From Rhodanobacter thiooxydans (GTDB taxonomy: Bacteria; Pseudomonadota; Gammaproteobacteria; Xanthomonadales; Rhodanobacteraceae), in contig NZ_CP127409.1 in assembly GCF_030291135.1 (NCBI RefSeq), positions 1,984,001 through 2,048,000 on the forward strand: a DNA stretch of 64,000 nucleotides. Direction: 5' to 3'. Positions 33,587-46,547 of this stretch are shown here, in pieces. The notes beneath the pieces are model-generated. The model was not told the DNA's origin and searched no databases. It saw only the letters and a list, made by a program, of their open reading frames with translations. The position numbers and the translations under genes are program-made. Numbering within the stretch: position 1 is the first letter of the stretch; the number at the start of each line of letters is the position of its first letter.

Positions 33587-34384
33587 TCAGGCCGCCTCGT
33601 CGTTGCTGGTGCGGCTCACCGCCATCGCGTCGCTCAACGGCTGCATCCAGCTGCTGACCTTCTCCAGCGCCTGGAAGCGGGTCAGGTCGACATGGATCGG
33701 CGTAACGGAAACAAAACCGCGCCGCACCGCATTGAAATCGGTGCCGGGACCGGCATCGTCCACCTCGCCGGCCGGACCGATCCACCAGATCGGCCGCCCG
33801 CGCGGGTCGGTCTGCGCGATGCATGGCGCGGCACGATGGCGGCGGCCGAGCCGGGTCACCTCGAAGCCTTCGATCTCCGCCCACGGCCGATCCGGCACGT
33901 TGACATTGAGGATGGTGTCGGCCGGCAGCGGATCGACCAGCAGGCGCTGCATCAGCAGCAGCACCGCCTTCGCCGCCGAGTCGTAATGCTCGCCCTTGTG
34001 GTCACGGCTGACCAGCGACACCGCGATCGCCGGCAACCCCAGGAAACGCCCTTCCATCGCCGCCGACACCGTGCCGGAATAGATCACGTCGTCGCCCAGG
34101 TTCGCCGAATTGTTGATGCCGGACACGACCATGTCGGGCTCTTCGTCCAGCAACCCGGCCAGCGCCAGGTGCACGCAATCGGTCGGCGTACCGGCGACGC
34201 GATAGTAACCATCGCCCATCGGCAGGACGCGCAGCGGCGCATCGAGCGTGAGCGAATTGCTGGCACCGGAGCGATCGCGGTCGGGCGCCACCACCGTCAC
34301 CTGCGCCACTTCGCCGAGACGTTCGGCAAGCACGCGGATGCCAGGTGCATCCACGCCATCGTCGTTACTTACCAGAACTCGCAT
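33587..34384 (-). CDS. surE: 5'/3'-nucleotidase SurE
   Basis: Metal-dependent nucleoside monophosphate phosphatase with exopolyphosphatase side activity. 265 residues from the ATG at 34384, with GGAG close upstream. The SurE motif [15 protein letters not shown] carries the metal aspartates D8 and D9. [14 protein letters not shown] and [25 protein letters not shown] complete the active site. It is the first gene of surE-pcm-yqaA-nlpD. Confidence 0.96.
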   Translation of the reverse strand: MRVLVSNDDGVDAPGIRVLAERLGEVAQVTVVAPDRDRSGASNSLTLDAPLRVLPMGDGYYRVAGTPTDCVHLALAGLLDEEPDMVVSGINNSANLGDDVIYSGTVSAAMEGRFLGLPAIAVSLVSRDHKGEHYDSAAKAVLLLMQRLLVDPLPADTILNVNVPDRPWAEIEGFEVTRLGRRHRAAPCIAQTDPRGRPIWWIGPAGEVDDAGPGTDFNAVRRGFVSVTPIHVDLTRFQALEKVSSWMQPLSDAMAVSRTSNDEAA

Positions 34385-34536
34385 GATGCTCCATCGAAAA
34401 CGGATTGCGGACACGCTTGTCCATGACCTCACGGCGCGCGCCACACCCGCCGAGTTTACCGGAGCGTGGCGCTGGTTTCACTGCGCCGCGATCTTCGCCT
34501 TCCCGTCATGCACGCGCTTTGACTTAGCATGCAGGC

Positions 34537-35085
34537 ATGAAGCGCCGCCCCTCCGCACCGGTCGATGACGACGACAGCCGCCTGTTCCGCGAGGCGATCG
34601 GCGATGTGCGGCCGCTGGCGCCGGTGCCGGCGCCCCCAGCGGCTGCGAAACCCGCACCGCACCCGCACATGCTGGAAGCGGACGAGGCCGCGGTGCCTGG
34701 CGAATTGCTGGACATGGCGTTCGACCCGGCCCTGCTTGAAGTAGGCGAGGAACTGGGCTACCTGCGCGACGGCTACCCGCCGAAGCTGCTGCGCCAGCTC
34801 AAGCGTGGCCAGTTCAGCGTGCAGGACGACCTCGACCTGCACCAGATGAACGCCGCCGCCGCACAGGCCAGCATCGTGGCCTTCCTGGCCGAGGCGAAGC
34901 AGCACGGCCTGCGCTGCGTGCGCATCGTGCACGGCAAGGGCCTGCGCTCGAAGGCCGCCGGACCGGTGCTGAAAGGCCTCACCGACCGCCTGCTGCGCCG
35001 GCGCGACGACGTGGTTGCGTTCGCTTCGGCGCGGCCCGCGCTGGGCGGCACCGGCGCGGTGATCGTGCTGCTGCGTTCAAGCTGA
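34537..35085 (+). CDS. Smr-domain endonuclease-like protein (SmrA type)
   Basis: A 182-residue protein with a disordered Pro/Ala-rich N-terminus (residues 1-60) and a C-terminal Smr domain (about 95-180). The Smr motifs are DDLDLHQMNAAAAQ and IVHGKGLRSKAAGPVLK. The LDLH and HGKG elements are the predicted nuclease residues. Family members nick DNA or cleave mRNA at stalled ribosomes (SmrB-type), but which one applies here is open. It is divergent from surE across 152 bases. Confidence 0.88.
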   Translation: MKRRPSAPVDDDDSRLFREAIGDVRPLAPVPAPPAAAKPAPHPHMLEADEAAVPGELLDMAFDPALLEVGEELGYLRDGYPPKLLRQLKRGQFSVQDDLDLHQMNAAAAQASIVAFLAEAKQHGLRCVRIVHGKGLRSKAAGPVLKGLTDRLLRRRDDVVAFASARPALGGTGAVIVLLRSS

Positions 35086-35131
35086 CTTTCCCGACACACC
35101 CGGACCATCGCGCCACCCATGAGGATCTCCC

Positions 35132-35767
35132 ATGCGCCCGCTCGGCCAACGTTTCCTGATGATCTATTCCGGCGTGCTTACCGCCGTCTTCGCCGTCACG
35201 GTCCTGGGCGCCGCCGTCTCGCGGACGAAGTTCGGCACGCTTGACGTGCAACGCATCAACATCGTCGAGCCCGACGGCACGCTGCGCATGGTGATCGCCA
35301 ACCACGCCCGTCTGCCGGGCATCATCGTGAAAGGTCACGAACAAGCCTTCGACCGCCCGCAGGCGGGCATGCTGTTCTACAACGACGAAGGCTCGGAGAC
35401 CGGCGGCCTGATCTTCGGCGGGCATCGCAATGCCAAAGGCCAGGTGGTGGATTCCGGCGGCAGCCTGTCGTTCGACCGCTACAACGCCAACCAGGTCGTC
35501 CAGTTGCTCGGGGTGGACGACCACGAAGATCGCATGGCCGGCCTAGCTGTATCGGACAGCCAGGAGAACGGACAAGGACATCGGCGCATCTGGGTTGGAC
35601 GCGACGACGACGGTGTCGCCAGGCTCGCCCTGATGGACGGCGCCGGGCACAAACGACTGTTGCTGGAGGTGCCCGACACAGGCGCGCCGAGCCTGACTTT
35701 CCTGGACAGCGACGGCAAGGTCATGCAGCGCATCGCACCGGTCGCCGGTTCAAGCGGCAGTCGATGA
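35132..35767 (+). CDS. Membrane-anchored protein of unknown function
   Basis: A 211-residue protein with one N-terminal hydrophobic segment (residues about 8-28) and no lipobox, so it is probably anchored in the inner membrane facing the periplasm. The body is beta-rich with repeating short units of the form RINIVEPDGTLRMVIAN, ALMDGAGHKRLLLEV and LTFLDSDGKVMQRIAP, which look like related two-strand motifs with a D/E-x-D/A-G turn. I do not recognise the family. The last 18 bases overlap the 3' end of truD on the other strand. It lies 46 bases downstream of the Smr gene. Confidence 0.8.
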   Translation: MRPLGQRFLMIYSGVLTAVFAVTVLGAAVSRTKFGTLDVQRINIVEPDGTLRMVIANHARLPGIIVKGHEQAFDRPQAGMLFYNDEGSETGGLIFGGHRNAKGQVVDSGGSLSFDRYNANQVVQLLGVDDHEDRMAGLAVSDSQENGQGHRRIWVGRDDDGVARLALMDGAGHKRLLLEVPDTGAPSLTFLDSDGKVMQRIAPVAGSSGSR

Positions 35768-36766
35768 GGCCAGCTCGCGCACGACCACCGTGGCGTACGC
35801 GCCGGCCGGCAGCTCGAACGACAGTTCCAGCGCGTCGTCGCCCAGCCAGCGCCAGCGCAGGTCGTTCGGCAGCAGCCGCAGCGGGCGGCGTTCCTGGTCC
35901 ATCCGCGCGGCCGCCAGACCGGCGGCCAGGTCATCGTTGGCGGCACCGATCTCGCGCTCCAGCGCGCCCGCCTCGCCCTGCGTGGGTGGCTCGCCCTGTC
36001 CCCACAACGGGCCGGACGGATGGATGTCGGCGCGCGCCAGCCGCTCGGCCAGCAGGTCGGTGAACGGTTCCGGACCGAACCAGGAACGCGAGCCGGCCAG
36101 CGACCAGATCTCGCCTTCCAGCGGGCTGTCCCAGACGCCACGCTCGACCCGTGCCGCCAGCACGCTGTTGAAGATGTGCGAACGCGCCGCCGACAGCAGG
36201 AACGAACGCTTGTCGCGATCCACCCGGCGCCCGCCGAACATCGCCCGTGCCTGCGCCACGTTGCCGCCCTCGCGGCCGAAACGCTGCTCGCCGTAATAAT
36301 TGGGTACGCCACGTGCGGCGATCTGCGACAGCACCTGCTCGGCCGCCGCGCGATCACCTTGCACATCGCGCAGCACCAGCACGAAACGGTTGCCGCGAAG
36401 CGCGCCGCGTTTGAGCTTGCGCGAATGCCGTGTCGACGCCAGCACTTTCACTTCCGCATGCGGAAACGTCGACCAGTCCGGATCGGGCTTGCCGGCCAGT
36501 TGCACCGAAAACGTCTGCCGGGTCACGGCATGACGATCCTTCATGCCTGCGTAGCCGACCGCGACCTGCGATACACCGGCAAATTTCGCCAGCTCGCGCG
36601 CGACCCAGTCGGTATTCGCCCCGCGCTTCTCCACCCACAGCAGGGCATGCTCGCCCGCGCCATCGGCATCGTAGCCGAGGATCTCCTCGACCTGGAAGTC
36701 TTCGGGGGCCACGCGCAGGCGGGCGGTCAGTGGCGGTTCGCCGAAGGCGTACGGAAGTTCGGACAT
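35750..36766 (-). CDS. truD: tRNA pseudouridine(13) synthase
   Basis: Makes pseudouridine 13 in tRNA-Glu and others. 338 residues. The N-terminus LRVAPEDFQVEEILGYDADGAGEHALLWVEKRG is typical, and the catalytic aspartate is D77 in GYAGMKDRHAVTRQ. The TRUD insertion domain follows (GVPNYYGEQRFGREGGNV). In E. coli truD lies between ispF and surE; here mgtE has come between ispF and truD. The C-terminal end overlaps the convergent unknown gene by 18 bases. Confidence 0.95.
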   Translation of the reverse strand: MSELPYAFGEPPLTARLRVAPEDFQVEEILGYDADGAGEHALLWVEKRGANTDWVARELAKFAGVSQVAVGYAGMKDRHAVTRQTFSVQLAGKPDPDWSTFPHAEVKVLASTRHSRKLKRGALRGNRFVLVLRDVQGDRAAAEQVLSQIAARGVPNYYGEQRFGREGGNVAQARAMFGGRRVDRDKRSFLLSAARSHIFNSVLAARVERGVWDSPLEGEIWSLAGSRSWFGPEPFTDLLAERLARADIHPSGPLWGQGEPPTQGEAGALEREIGAANDDLAAGLAAARMDQERRPLRLLPNDLRWRWLGDDALELSFELPAGAYATVVVRELASSTAA

Positions 36767-36814
36767 GGCATGCTCAACGACAAGGGATGATCCAGCGCGT
36801 GCGGATCGGGTGGT

Positions 36815-38209
36815 TCACATCAGGAAAATCGTGGCCAGGCCAAGGAAGATGAAAAAGCCACCACTGTCGGTCATCGCGGTGATCAGCACGCTGGAGCCCA
36901 GCGCCGGGTCACGGCCGAACTTCGTCATCAGCACCGGGATGCCGACACCGGCGAACGCCGCCAGCAGCAGGTTGAGCGTCATCGCCGCGGTCATCACCAG
37001 GCCCAGCGACACGCTGTCGTACAGCACCCACGCCACGACGCCGATCACCCCGCCCCAGATCAGCCCGTTCAGCAGCGACACGGTCAGTTCCTTGCGCCAC
37101 AACCGTTTCGCGCTTTCGGCGGTGATCTGGTTCAGCGCCAGCGCGCGCACGATCATGGTGATGGTCTGGTTGCCGGAGTTGCCGCCGATGCCAGCCACGA
37201 TCGGCATCAGCGCGGCCAGCGCCACCAGCCGCTCGATCGAGCCCTCGAACAGGCCGATCACGCGCGAGGCGATGAAAGCGGTGACCAGGTTGATCGCCAG
37301 CCACGACCAGCGGTTCTTCAGCGAGGCCCACACCGAGGCGAAGATGTCTTCTTCCTCGCGCAGGCCGCCGCGGCTGAGCGCTTCGCTCTCGCCTTCCTCG
37401 CGGATCACGTCGACCATCGCGTCGATGGTGATGCGACCGATCAGGTGGCCGCGCTCGTCGACCACCGGCGCGGTCACCAGGTCGTAGCGCTCGAAGGCCT
37501 GCGCCACGTCGTACGCGTCGTCGGTGGGATGGAAGGTGTTGACGTCCGGCGCCATCACCGCGCTGACCATCTTCTCCGGCGGGTTCACCAGCAGCCAGTG
37601 CAGCGGCAGCACGCCGGTGAGCAGGTTGTCGTGGTTGATCACGAACAGCTTGTCGGTCTGCGCCGGCAACTCGTCCCAGCGGCGCAGGTAGCGCAGCACC
37701 ACTTCCAGGCTGACGTCCTCGCGGATGGTGACCATCTCGAAGTCCATCAGCGCGCCGACCTGGTCATCCTCGTAGGACAGCGCCGACTGCACCTGCTCGC
37801 GCTGCTGCGTGTCCAGGCTCGCCATCAGCTCCGGCAGCATCGCGGTCGGCAGGTCCTCGACCAGGTCAGCCAGTTCGTCCGCGTCCAGCGGCTCGACCGC
37901 GGCGAGGATCTCGTGGCGGTCCATGTCCGCGATCAGCGACTCGCGCACCGCGTCGGACACTTCCAGCAGGATCTCGCCGTCGCGATCGGCCTTCACCAGC
38001 TGCCAGACCGCCAGGCGGTCGTCCAGCGGCAGCGATTCGAGGATGAACGCAATGTCAGCCGGGTGCAGCTCGTCCAGCTGCCGGCGCAATTCGGCCTGCG
38101 ACCCGGCCGGCAGCGGGCTCTCGTCGTCGTGCCGGCGCAGCACCTCGACGATGGCTTCGAGCTGATCGTGCAGCCGGCTGGCGGCGCTGCGGGCTTCTAC
38201 TTCGCTCAC
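36815..38209 (-). CDS. mgtE: Magnesium transporter MgtE
   Basis: Mg2+ channel of the inner membrane, 464 residues. The GTG at 38209 overlaps the ispF stop in GTGA (38206-38209), which decides the start. A superhelical N domain (about 30-140: [30 protein letters not shown]) precedes two CBS domains (about 145-265) that sense cytosolic Mg2+. Five membrane helices make up the C-terminal part, with the pore signature [24 protein letters not shown]. It is co-directional with truD and ispF, and cytosolic Mg2+ closing the channel is known for the family. Confidence 0.95.
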   Translation of the reverse strand: MSEVEARSAASRLHDQLEAIVEVLRRHDDESPLPAGSQAELRRQLDELHPADIAFILESLPLDDRLAVWQLVKADRDGEILLEVSDAVRESLIADMDRHEILAAVEPLDADELADLVEDLPTAMLPELMASLDTQQREQVQSALSYEDDQVGALMDFEMVTIREDVSLEVVLRYLRRWDELPAQTDKLFVINHDNLLTGVLPLHWLLVNPPEKMVSAVMAPDVNTFHPTDDAYDVAQAFERYDLVTAPVVDERGHLIGRITIDAMVDVIREEGESEALSRGGLREEEDIFASVWASLKNRWSWLAINLVTAFIASRVIGLFEGSIERLVALAALMPIVAGIGGNSGNQTITMIVRALALNQITAESAKRLWRKELTVSLLNGLIWGGVIGVVAWVLYDSVSLGLVMTAAMTLNLLLAAFAGVGIPVLMTKFGRDPALGSSVLITAMTDSGGFFIFLGLATIFLM

Positions 38210-38682
38210 GCGCGCTCCAGCAGGACGCACGCCTGCGCGGCGATCCCCTCGCCCCGGCCACAGAAGCCGAGCCTTTCGGTGGTGGTGGCCTTGATGCTGA
38301 TGCGGCCGATCTCGCTGTCCAGGTCGGCGGCGAGGTTCTCGCGCATCGCCTGCGCGTGCGGGCCGACCTTCGGCGCCTCGCCGATCACGGTGATGTCGGC
38401 ATTGCCCAGCGCGTAGCCGTGCTGCGCCATCAGCATCGCCGCGTGGCGCAGGAACTGGCGGCTGTCGGCACCGCGCCAGCGCTCGTCCCTGGGCGGAAAG
38501 TGCTGGCCGATGTCACCCAGCGCCAGCGCACCGAAGATCGCGTCGCACAGCGCATGGATCACCACGTCACCGTCCGAGTGCGCCACCACGCCATGGCGAT
38601 ATGGCACACGCACGCCGCCCAGGGTGATGTGGTCGCCCTCGCCGAATGCATGCACGTCGAAACCCTGGCCTATGCGCATCAT
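38206..38682 (-). CDS. ispF: 2-C-methyl-D-erythritol 2,4-cyclodiphosphate synthase
   Basis: Fifth step of the MEP isoprenoid pathway. 158 residues. The metal site is D9 and H11 in [11 protein letters not shown] plus the histidine of [11 protein letters not shown]. The family ends ...[23 protein letters not shown]. The start ATG at 38682 overlaps the ispD stop (ATGA), and the stop overlaps the mgtE GTG. Tight coupling with ispD is typical. Confidence 0.97.
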   Translation of the reverse strand: MMRIGQGFDVHAFGEGDHITLGGVRVPYRHGVVAHSDGDVVIHALCDAIFGALALGDIGQHFPPRDERWRGADSRQFLRHAAMLMAQHGYALGNADITVIGEAPKVGPHAQAMRENLAADLDSEIGRISIKATTTERLGFCGRGEGIAAQACVLLERA

Positions 38683-39374
38683 GCTGTCCTTGAAAGCAGG
38701 AACTCGGCCAGCGCGAAATCCGCTGCCGTCGTCACCTTGATGTTGTCCTCGGCGCCCTCGACCAGCAACGGCGCGAAACCGGCCAGCTCCATCGCCATCG
38801 CCTCGTCGCTGACGTTTACGCCACGTCGTGCCGCCCCGCGCAGCGCTGCCGCCAGTTGAGCACGCCGGAACATCTGTGGCGTGAAGGCGCGCCAGCGCAG
38901 GTCGCGTGGCTCGGTCAGCTCGCTGCGGCCGGCCGTATTCGCCCGCTTCAGCGTATCGCGCAGCGGCGCGCCGAGCAGGCCGCCGTCGGCCGCACCGGCC
39001 CGTTCGATCAACTTGCCGATATCGGCCAGCCGCACGCACGGTCGCGCGGCGTCGTGCACCAGCACGAAATCGCCCGTACCCACCGACGCGGGCAACGCGT
39101 CGATTCCGGCCAGCACCGAATCGCTGCGCTCGGCCCCGCCGATCGCGGTCAGCACCGGCTTGCCGTTGAGCGTGCCGATGCCGGACCAGTGCGCATCGGC
39201 CGCCGCCAGCGTCACCAGCAGGCCGCCGATCCGCGGATGTGCGGCCAACCGCTCCAGCGTGTGCGCGATCAGCGGCCGCCCGGCCAGCGGCAGGTATTGT
39301 TTCGGGCAGTCGCCGCCAACCCGGGTGCCGCGCCCCGCGGCCGGCACCACGCACCACAGCGTCGGCGCGCTCAT
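38679..39374 (-). CDS. ispD: 2-C-methyl-D-erythritol 4-phosphate cytidylyltransferase
   Basis: Third step of the MEP pathway, transferring CMP from CTP to MEP. 231 residues. The nucleotide-binding motif [20 protein letters not shown] starts the protein, and [12 protein letters not shown] and [19 protein letters not shown] are family signatures. It overlaps ftsB and ispF by four bases each. It draws on CTP, whose synthase (pyrG) heads the same gene row. Confidence 0.97.
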   Translation of the reverse strand: MSAPTLWCVVPAAGRGTRVGGDCPKQYLPLAGRPLIAHTLERLAAHPRIGGLLVTLAAADAHWSGIGTLNGKPVLTAIGGAERSDSVLAGIDALPASVGTGDFVLVHDAARPCVRLADIGKLIERAGAADGGLLGAPLRDTLKRANTAGRSELTEPRDLRWRAFTPQMFRRAQLAAALRGAARRGVNVSDEAMAMELAGFAPLLVEGAEDNIKVTTAADFALAEFLLSRTA

Positions 39375-39706
39375 GGCGATCCGGCAGGCGTGGCGGGTGG
39401 CGGTGGCGGCAGCGAGCTACTGCTGCGGGCCGGTGGTTCGACCACCTGGTAGAACACTTCGCCCGGCTTGATCAGCCCCAGTTCGGTGCGCGCCCGCGCC
39501 TCGACCGCCTGGTCGCCATGCTTGAGGTCCAGCACGTCGGCGCCGACCGCCTGGTTGCGCTGCAGCAGCCTGGTGTTCTCATCGGCCTGTTTCTTCACCG
39601 CCACGCGCAAACTGTCCACCTCGTGCATGCTGCCGCTGCCGGTCCACAGCTTCAGCTGCAGTCCGATCAGGAGCAGGATCAGAACCAGGGCGATCCAGCG
39701 CAGCAT
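39371..39706 (-). CDS. ftsB: Cell division protein FtsB
   Basis: Bitopic divisome protein that works with FtsL and FtsQ. 111 residues (E. coli 103). One N-terminal membrane helix (residues 3-20, [20 protein letters not shown]) is followed by a leucine-zipper coiled coil (about 28-70) and the conserved [22 protein letters not shown] segment. The tail is Ser/Pro-rich ([15 protein letters not shown]) and longer than usual. The ftsB-ispD overlap is the classical arrangement. It lies ten bases after eno. Confidence 0.95.
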   Translation of the reverse strand: MLRWIALVLILLLIGLQLKLWTGSGSMHEVDSLRVAVKKQADENTRLLQRNQAVGADVLDLKHGDQAVEARARTELGLIKPGEVFYQVVEPPARSSSSLPPPPPATPAGSP

Positions 39707-39716
39707 GGGCGGCCGT

Positions 39717-43663
<3,947 letters not shown>

Positions 43664-43691
43664 TCATTTCCGGGCTGATGCGAAGCGCTCT

Positions 43692-43755
43692 GCAGGGCGG
43701 GCATTGCTCGCCAGCTCTGCGCTGGCCAGGCTGCGGCGGGCAGTGCCCGCCCTAC
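43692..43755. repeat. Inverted pair of GTAG-headed REP-like sequences
   Basis: The right unit (43735-43755, minus strand) reads GTAG then GGCGGGC-ACT-GCCCGCC, a head tetranucleotide plus a perfect 7-bp hairpin. The left unit (43692-43712, plus strand) is a degenerate copy (GCAG head, one mismatch in the stem). They face each other across 22 bases. GTAG-headed REPs are known from Stenotrophomonas maltophilia (SMAG elements). Confidence 0.75.
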
Positions 43756-43786
43756 GCCGCCGGCGCCCTCTGCTAGCATTTCGGAC

Positions 43787-45586
43787 ATGAACAACCCCGT
43801 CCCCGCCCGTCTCGCCGCCCTGCGCGCGGCCATGCAGCAGCACGGCGTCGCCGCCGTGCTCGTTCCCAGCGCCGACCCGCACCTGTCCGAATACCTGCCG
43901 GCCCATTGGGCCGCGCGCGAATGGCTGTCCGGCTTCACCGGTTCGGCTGGCACCCTGATCGTCGGCCGCGACCAGGCCGGGCTGTGGACCGACTCGCGCT
44001 ATTTCGCGCAAGCCGAGCAGCAACTGGCGGGCAGCGGCATCGGCCTGATGAAGCTGCGCGTGCCGCACACGCCCGAGCATCTCGAATGGCTGCAGCAGCA
44101 CCTCCACGAGGGCGACGTGCTGGCCGTGGCCGGCGACAGCGTGGCCGTGACCACCCAGCGCCAGATCGAACGGCGCCTCGCCGCCAGCGGCGCCACGGTA
44201 TGCACCGACCTGGACCTGCCCGGCGCGATCTGGACCGACCGCCCGGCCCTGCCGCAAGCGCCGGTGGTCGAACACGACCTGGCCCACGCCTGCATCCCGC
44301 GCGCCGACAAGCTGGCCCGCCTGCGCAAGGCGATGCACAAGCTCGGCGCCACCCATCACCTGTTGTCCAGCCTCGACGACATCGCCTGGCTGACCAACCT
44401 GCGCGGCAGCGACGTGGAGTGCAACCCGGTGTTCCTGGCCCACTTGCTGGTGCAGGCGGAACGGCGCGCCACGTTGTTCGTAGGCCGCGCCAAGCTGAGC
44501 GACGCGCTGGTTGCCCGGCTGGCCGCCGACGGCATCGGCATCGCCGACTATGCGGCAGTCACTTCGACCCTGCAGGAACTGGGCCCGGATGATCGCCTGC
44601 TGCTGGACAGCGGCCGGGTGGTCGGCGCGATAGCCGCGGCGATCGCACCCGCCGTCACCCGGATCGAAGCGGCCAATCCGAGCACCGCCTTCAAGGCGGT
44701 CAAGAGCGCTGCCGAACTCGACCATATCCGCGACGTGATGCGCCGCGACGGCGCCGCCCTCGTGCGCGGATTCCGCCGGCTGGAACAACGCCTCGCCGCC
44801 GGCATGACGGTAACCGAGCTGGACGTCGACACCTTGCTGCACGAGGAACGCTCGGCTCAGCCCGGCTGGGTCGGCGAAAGCTTCGCCACCATCGCCGGCT
44901 ACCAGGCCAACGGCGCCCTGCCGCATTACCGCGCCACACCGGAATCGCACAGCACGCTGCAGGCGAAGGGCCTGCTGCTGATCGACTCCGGCGGCCAGTA
45001 CCTGGGCGGCACCACCGACATCACCCGCGTGCTCGCGCTGGGCGAGACCACGCCGGAACAGCGCCGCGATGCCACCCTGGTGCTCAAGGGCATGATCGGG
45101 CTGTCGCGCGCACGCTTCCCCAGGGGCGCCAGCGGCCCGCAACTGGACGCGCTGGCGCGCGCGCCGCTGTGGGCTTCGGGCATGGACTACGGCCACGGCA
45201 CCGGCCACGGCGTGGGCTACTTCCTCAACGTGCACGAGGGGCCGCAGTCGATCCGCCCGCCGGTCGCCGGCGGCGCACTGGTGGCGCTGGAGCCGGGCAT
45301 GATCAGCTCGATCGAACCGGGCCTGTACAAACCCGGCCGGCACGGCATCCGGCACGAGAACCTGGCAGTGGTGGTCGAGGCCGACCGCACCGAATTCGGC
45401 GAATTCCTCGCCTTCGAGACGCTGACGATGTGCCCGTTCGACCGCCGCGCACTGGAGCCGGGTCTGCTCAACCCTGAAGAACGCGCCTGGCTGGACGACT
45501 ACCATGCCAGCGTGCGCGCCGCGCTCAGCCCGCTGCTGGAAGACGCCGACCTGGAGTGGCTGAACCGCCACTGCGCGCCGCTGTAG
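43787..45586 (+). CDS. M24-family aminopeptidase P (Xaa-Pro), long form
   Basis: Cytoplasmic peptidase that removes N-terminal residues before proline. 599 residues, the three-domain architecture of eukaryotic XPNPEP1-type enzymes rather than the 440-residue E. coli PepP. The first creatinase-like domain is around 5-150 (ADPHLSEYLPAHWAAREWLSGF) and the second around 155-320. The M24 pita-bread domain is about 325-540. The dimetal ligands are visible in LLLIDSGGQYLGGTTDITR (two Asp), HGTGHGVG (His), EPGMISSIEPGLY (Glu) and IRHENLAVV (Glu). It is divergent from pyrG across a region carrying the REP pair. Confidence 0.93.
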   Translation: MNNPVPARLAALRAAMQQHGVAAVLVPSADPHLSEYLPAHWAAREWLSGFTGSAGTLIVGRDQAGLWTDSRYFAQAEQQLAGSGIGLMKLRVPHTPEHLEWLQQHLHEGDVLAVAGDSVAVTTQRQIERRLAASGATVCTDLDLPGAIWTDRPALPQAPVVEHDLAHACIPRADKLARLRKAMHKLGATHHLLSSLDDIAWLTNLRGSDVECNPVFLAHLLVQAERRATLFVGRAKLSDALVARLAADGIGIADYAAVTSTLQELGPDDRLLLDSGRVVGAIAAAIAPAVTRIEAANPSTAFKAVKSAAELDHIRDVMRRDGAALVRGFRRLEQRLAAGMTVTELDVDTLLHEERSAQPGWVGESFATIAGYQANGALPHYRATPESHSTLQAKGLLLIDSGGQYLGGTTDITRVLALGETTPEQRRDATLVLKGMIGLSRARFPRGASGPQLDALARAPLWASGMDYGHGTGHGVGYFLNVHEGPQSIRPPVAGGALVALEPGMISSIEPGLYKPGRHGIRHENLAVVVEADRTEFGEFLAFETLTMCPFDRRALEPGLLNPEERAWLDDYHASVRAALSPLLEDADLEWLNRHCAPL

Positions 45587-45595
45587 GCGGCGACT

Positions 45596-46546
45596 TCACT
45601 GGAAGTGCGTGGCGTCCACGTCGGCGGCGGCCGCCTGCATGAAGTACTCGTGCAGGTATTTCTCGCCCTCGTCGCAGAACACCGTGACCACGGTCTTCAG
45701 CTCCGGGAAGTTCTCCCGGATGCGTTTGGCGGCCAGCAGATGCGCACCGGAACTCGGCCCGCAGAACAATCCGTACGTGCGCGCCAGCCGTTTCATCTCG
45801 GCCACGGCATCGGTGCTGGACACGCTCAGCACCTCGTTCACCAGCCCCGCGTGGCGCTGGAAGATGCCCGGCACGAAGCCGTCCGAAATGCCCTCGATGG
45901 TATGCGCGGCAATCTCGCCGCAGAGGATCGTGCACGATTCGGACGGCTCCATCGCGAACAGCCGCACGTTCGGGTTGACCTCGCGGAACGCCTGGCCCAC
46001 GCCGATCAGCGTGCCACCGGTGCCCACGCCCAGCACCAGCGCATCCGGCACGCGGCCCGATGGCAGCTGGGCGAGGATTTCCGGGCCGAGGATCAGCCGG
46101 TTCTCCTCCACGTTCCATTCCGACTCGAACTGGCTCGGCGCGAAGTAGCCCGGCTGCTGGCCGAGCCGCTGCGCGCGCACCAGCGCCTCGTTGACGTGGA
46201 AGTTGCCGCAGAACAGCACATCCGCGCCGTACGCCCGCGAGATCGCCACGCGCTCGCTGGACAGGCCCTCGGGCATCACCACCAGCATGTGGTAACCCTT
46301 CACCGCCGCCACCATCGACAGCGCGTTGCCGGTATTGCCGCTGGTCGCCTCGACGATGGTGTCGCCGGGCTTGAGCAGGCCCTCCTGCTCCGCTCGTTCG
46401 ATCATGTACTTGGCGATGCGTGCCTTGATCGAGCCGGAGGGGTTGAGGAACTCGATCTTCGCGTAGACGCCCTCGATCTCCAGCAGCGGGGTGTCGCCCA
46501 CCGCGTCGAGGATGCTGTCCGATACCGTGACAAAGCGCTTGGCCAT
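45596..46546 (-). CDS. PLP-dependent cysteine synthase / cystathionine beta-synthase-like enzyme
   Basis: Fold-type II PLP enzyme of 316 residues. The PLP lysine is K41 in NPSGSIKARIA, the phosphate-contacting loop is ATSGNTGNALSM (residues 67-78), and GVGTGGTLIGVGQ is the glycine-rich PLP phosphate cup. Classical CysK/CysM have SVKDR where this protein has SIKAR, so the aspartate after the lysine is lost. It belongs to a subgroup whose substrate I cannot name with certainty. It follows an AhpD-like gene with one intervening base, so they are co-transcribed. The stop is nine bases from the convergent M24 peptidase stop. Confidence 0.88.
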   Translation of the reverse strand: MAKRFVTVSDSILDAVGDTPLLEIEGVYAKIEFLNPSGSIKARIAKYMIERAEQEGLLKPGDTIVEATSGNTGNALSMVAAVKGYHMLVVMPEGLSSERVAISRAYGADVLFCGNFHVNEALVRAQRLGQQPGYFAPSQFESEWNVEENRLILGPEILAQLPSGRVPDALVLGVGTGGTLIGVGQAFREVNPNVRLFAMEPSESCTILCGEIAAHTIEGISDGFVPGIFQRHAGLVNEVLSVSSTDAVAEMKRLARTYGLFCGPSSGAHLLAAKRIRENFPELKTVVTVFCDEGEKYLHEYFMQAAAADVDATHFQ

Positions 46547-46547
46547 C

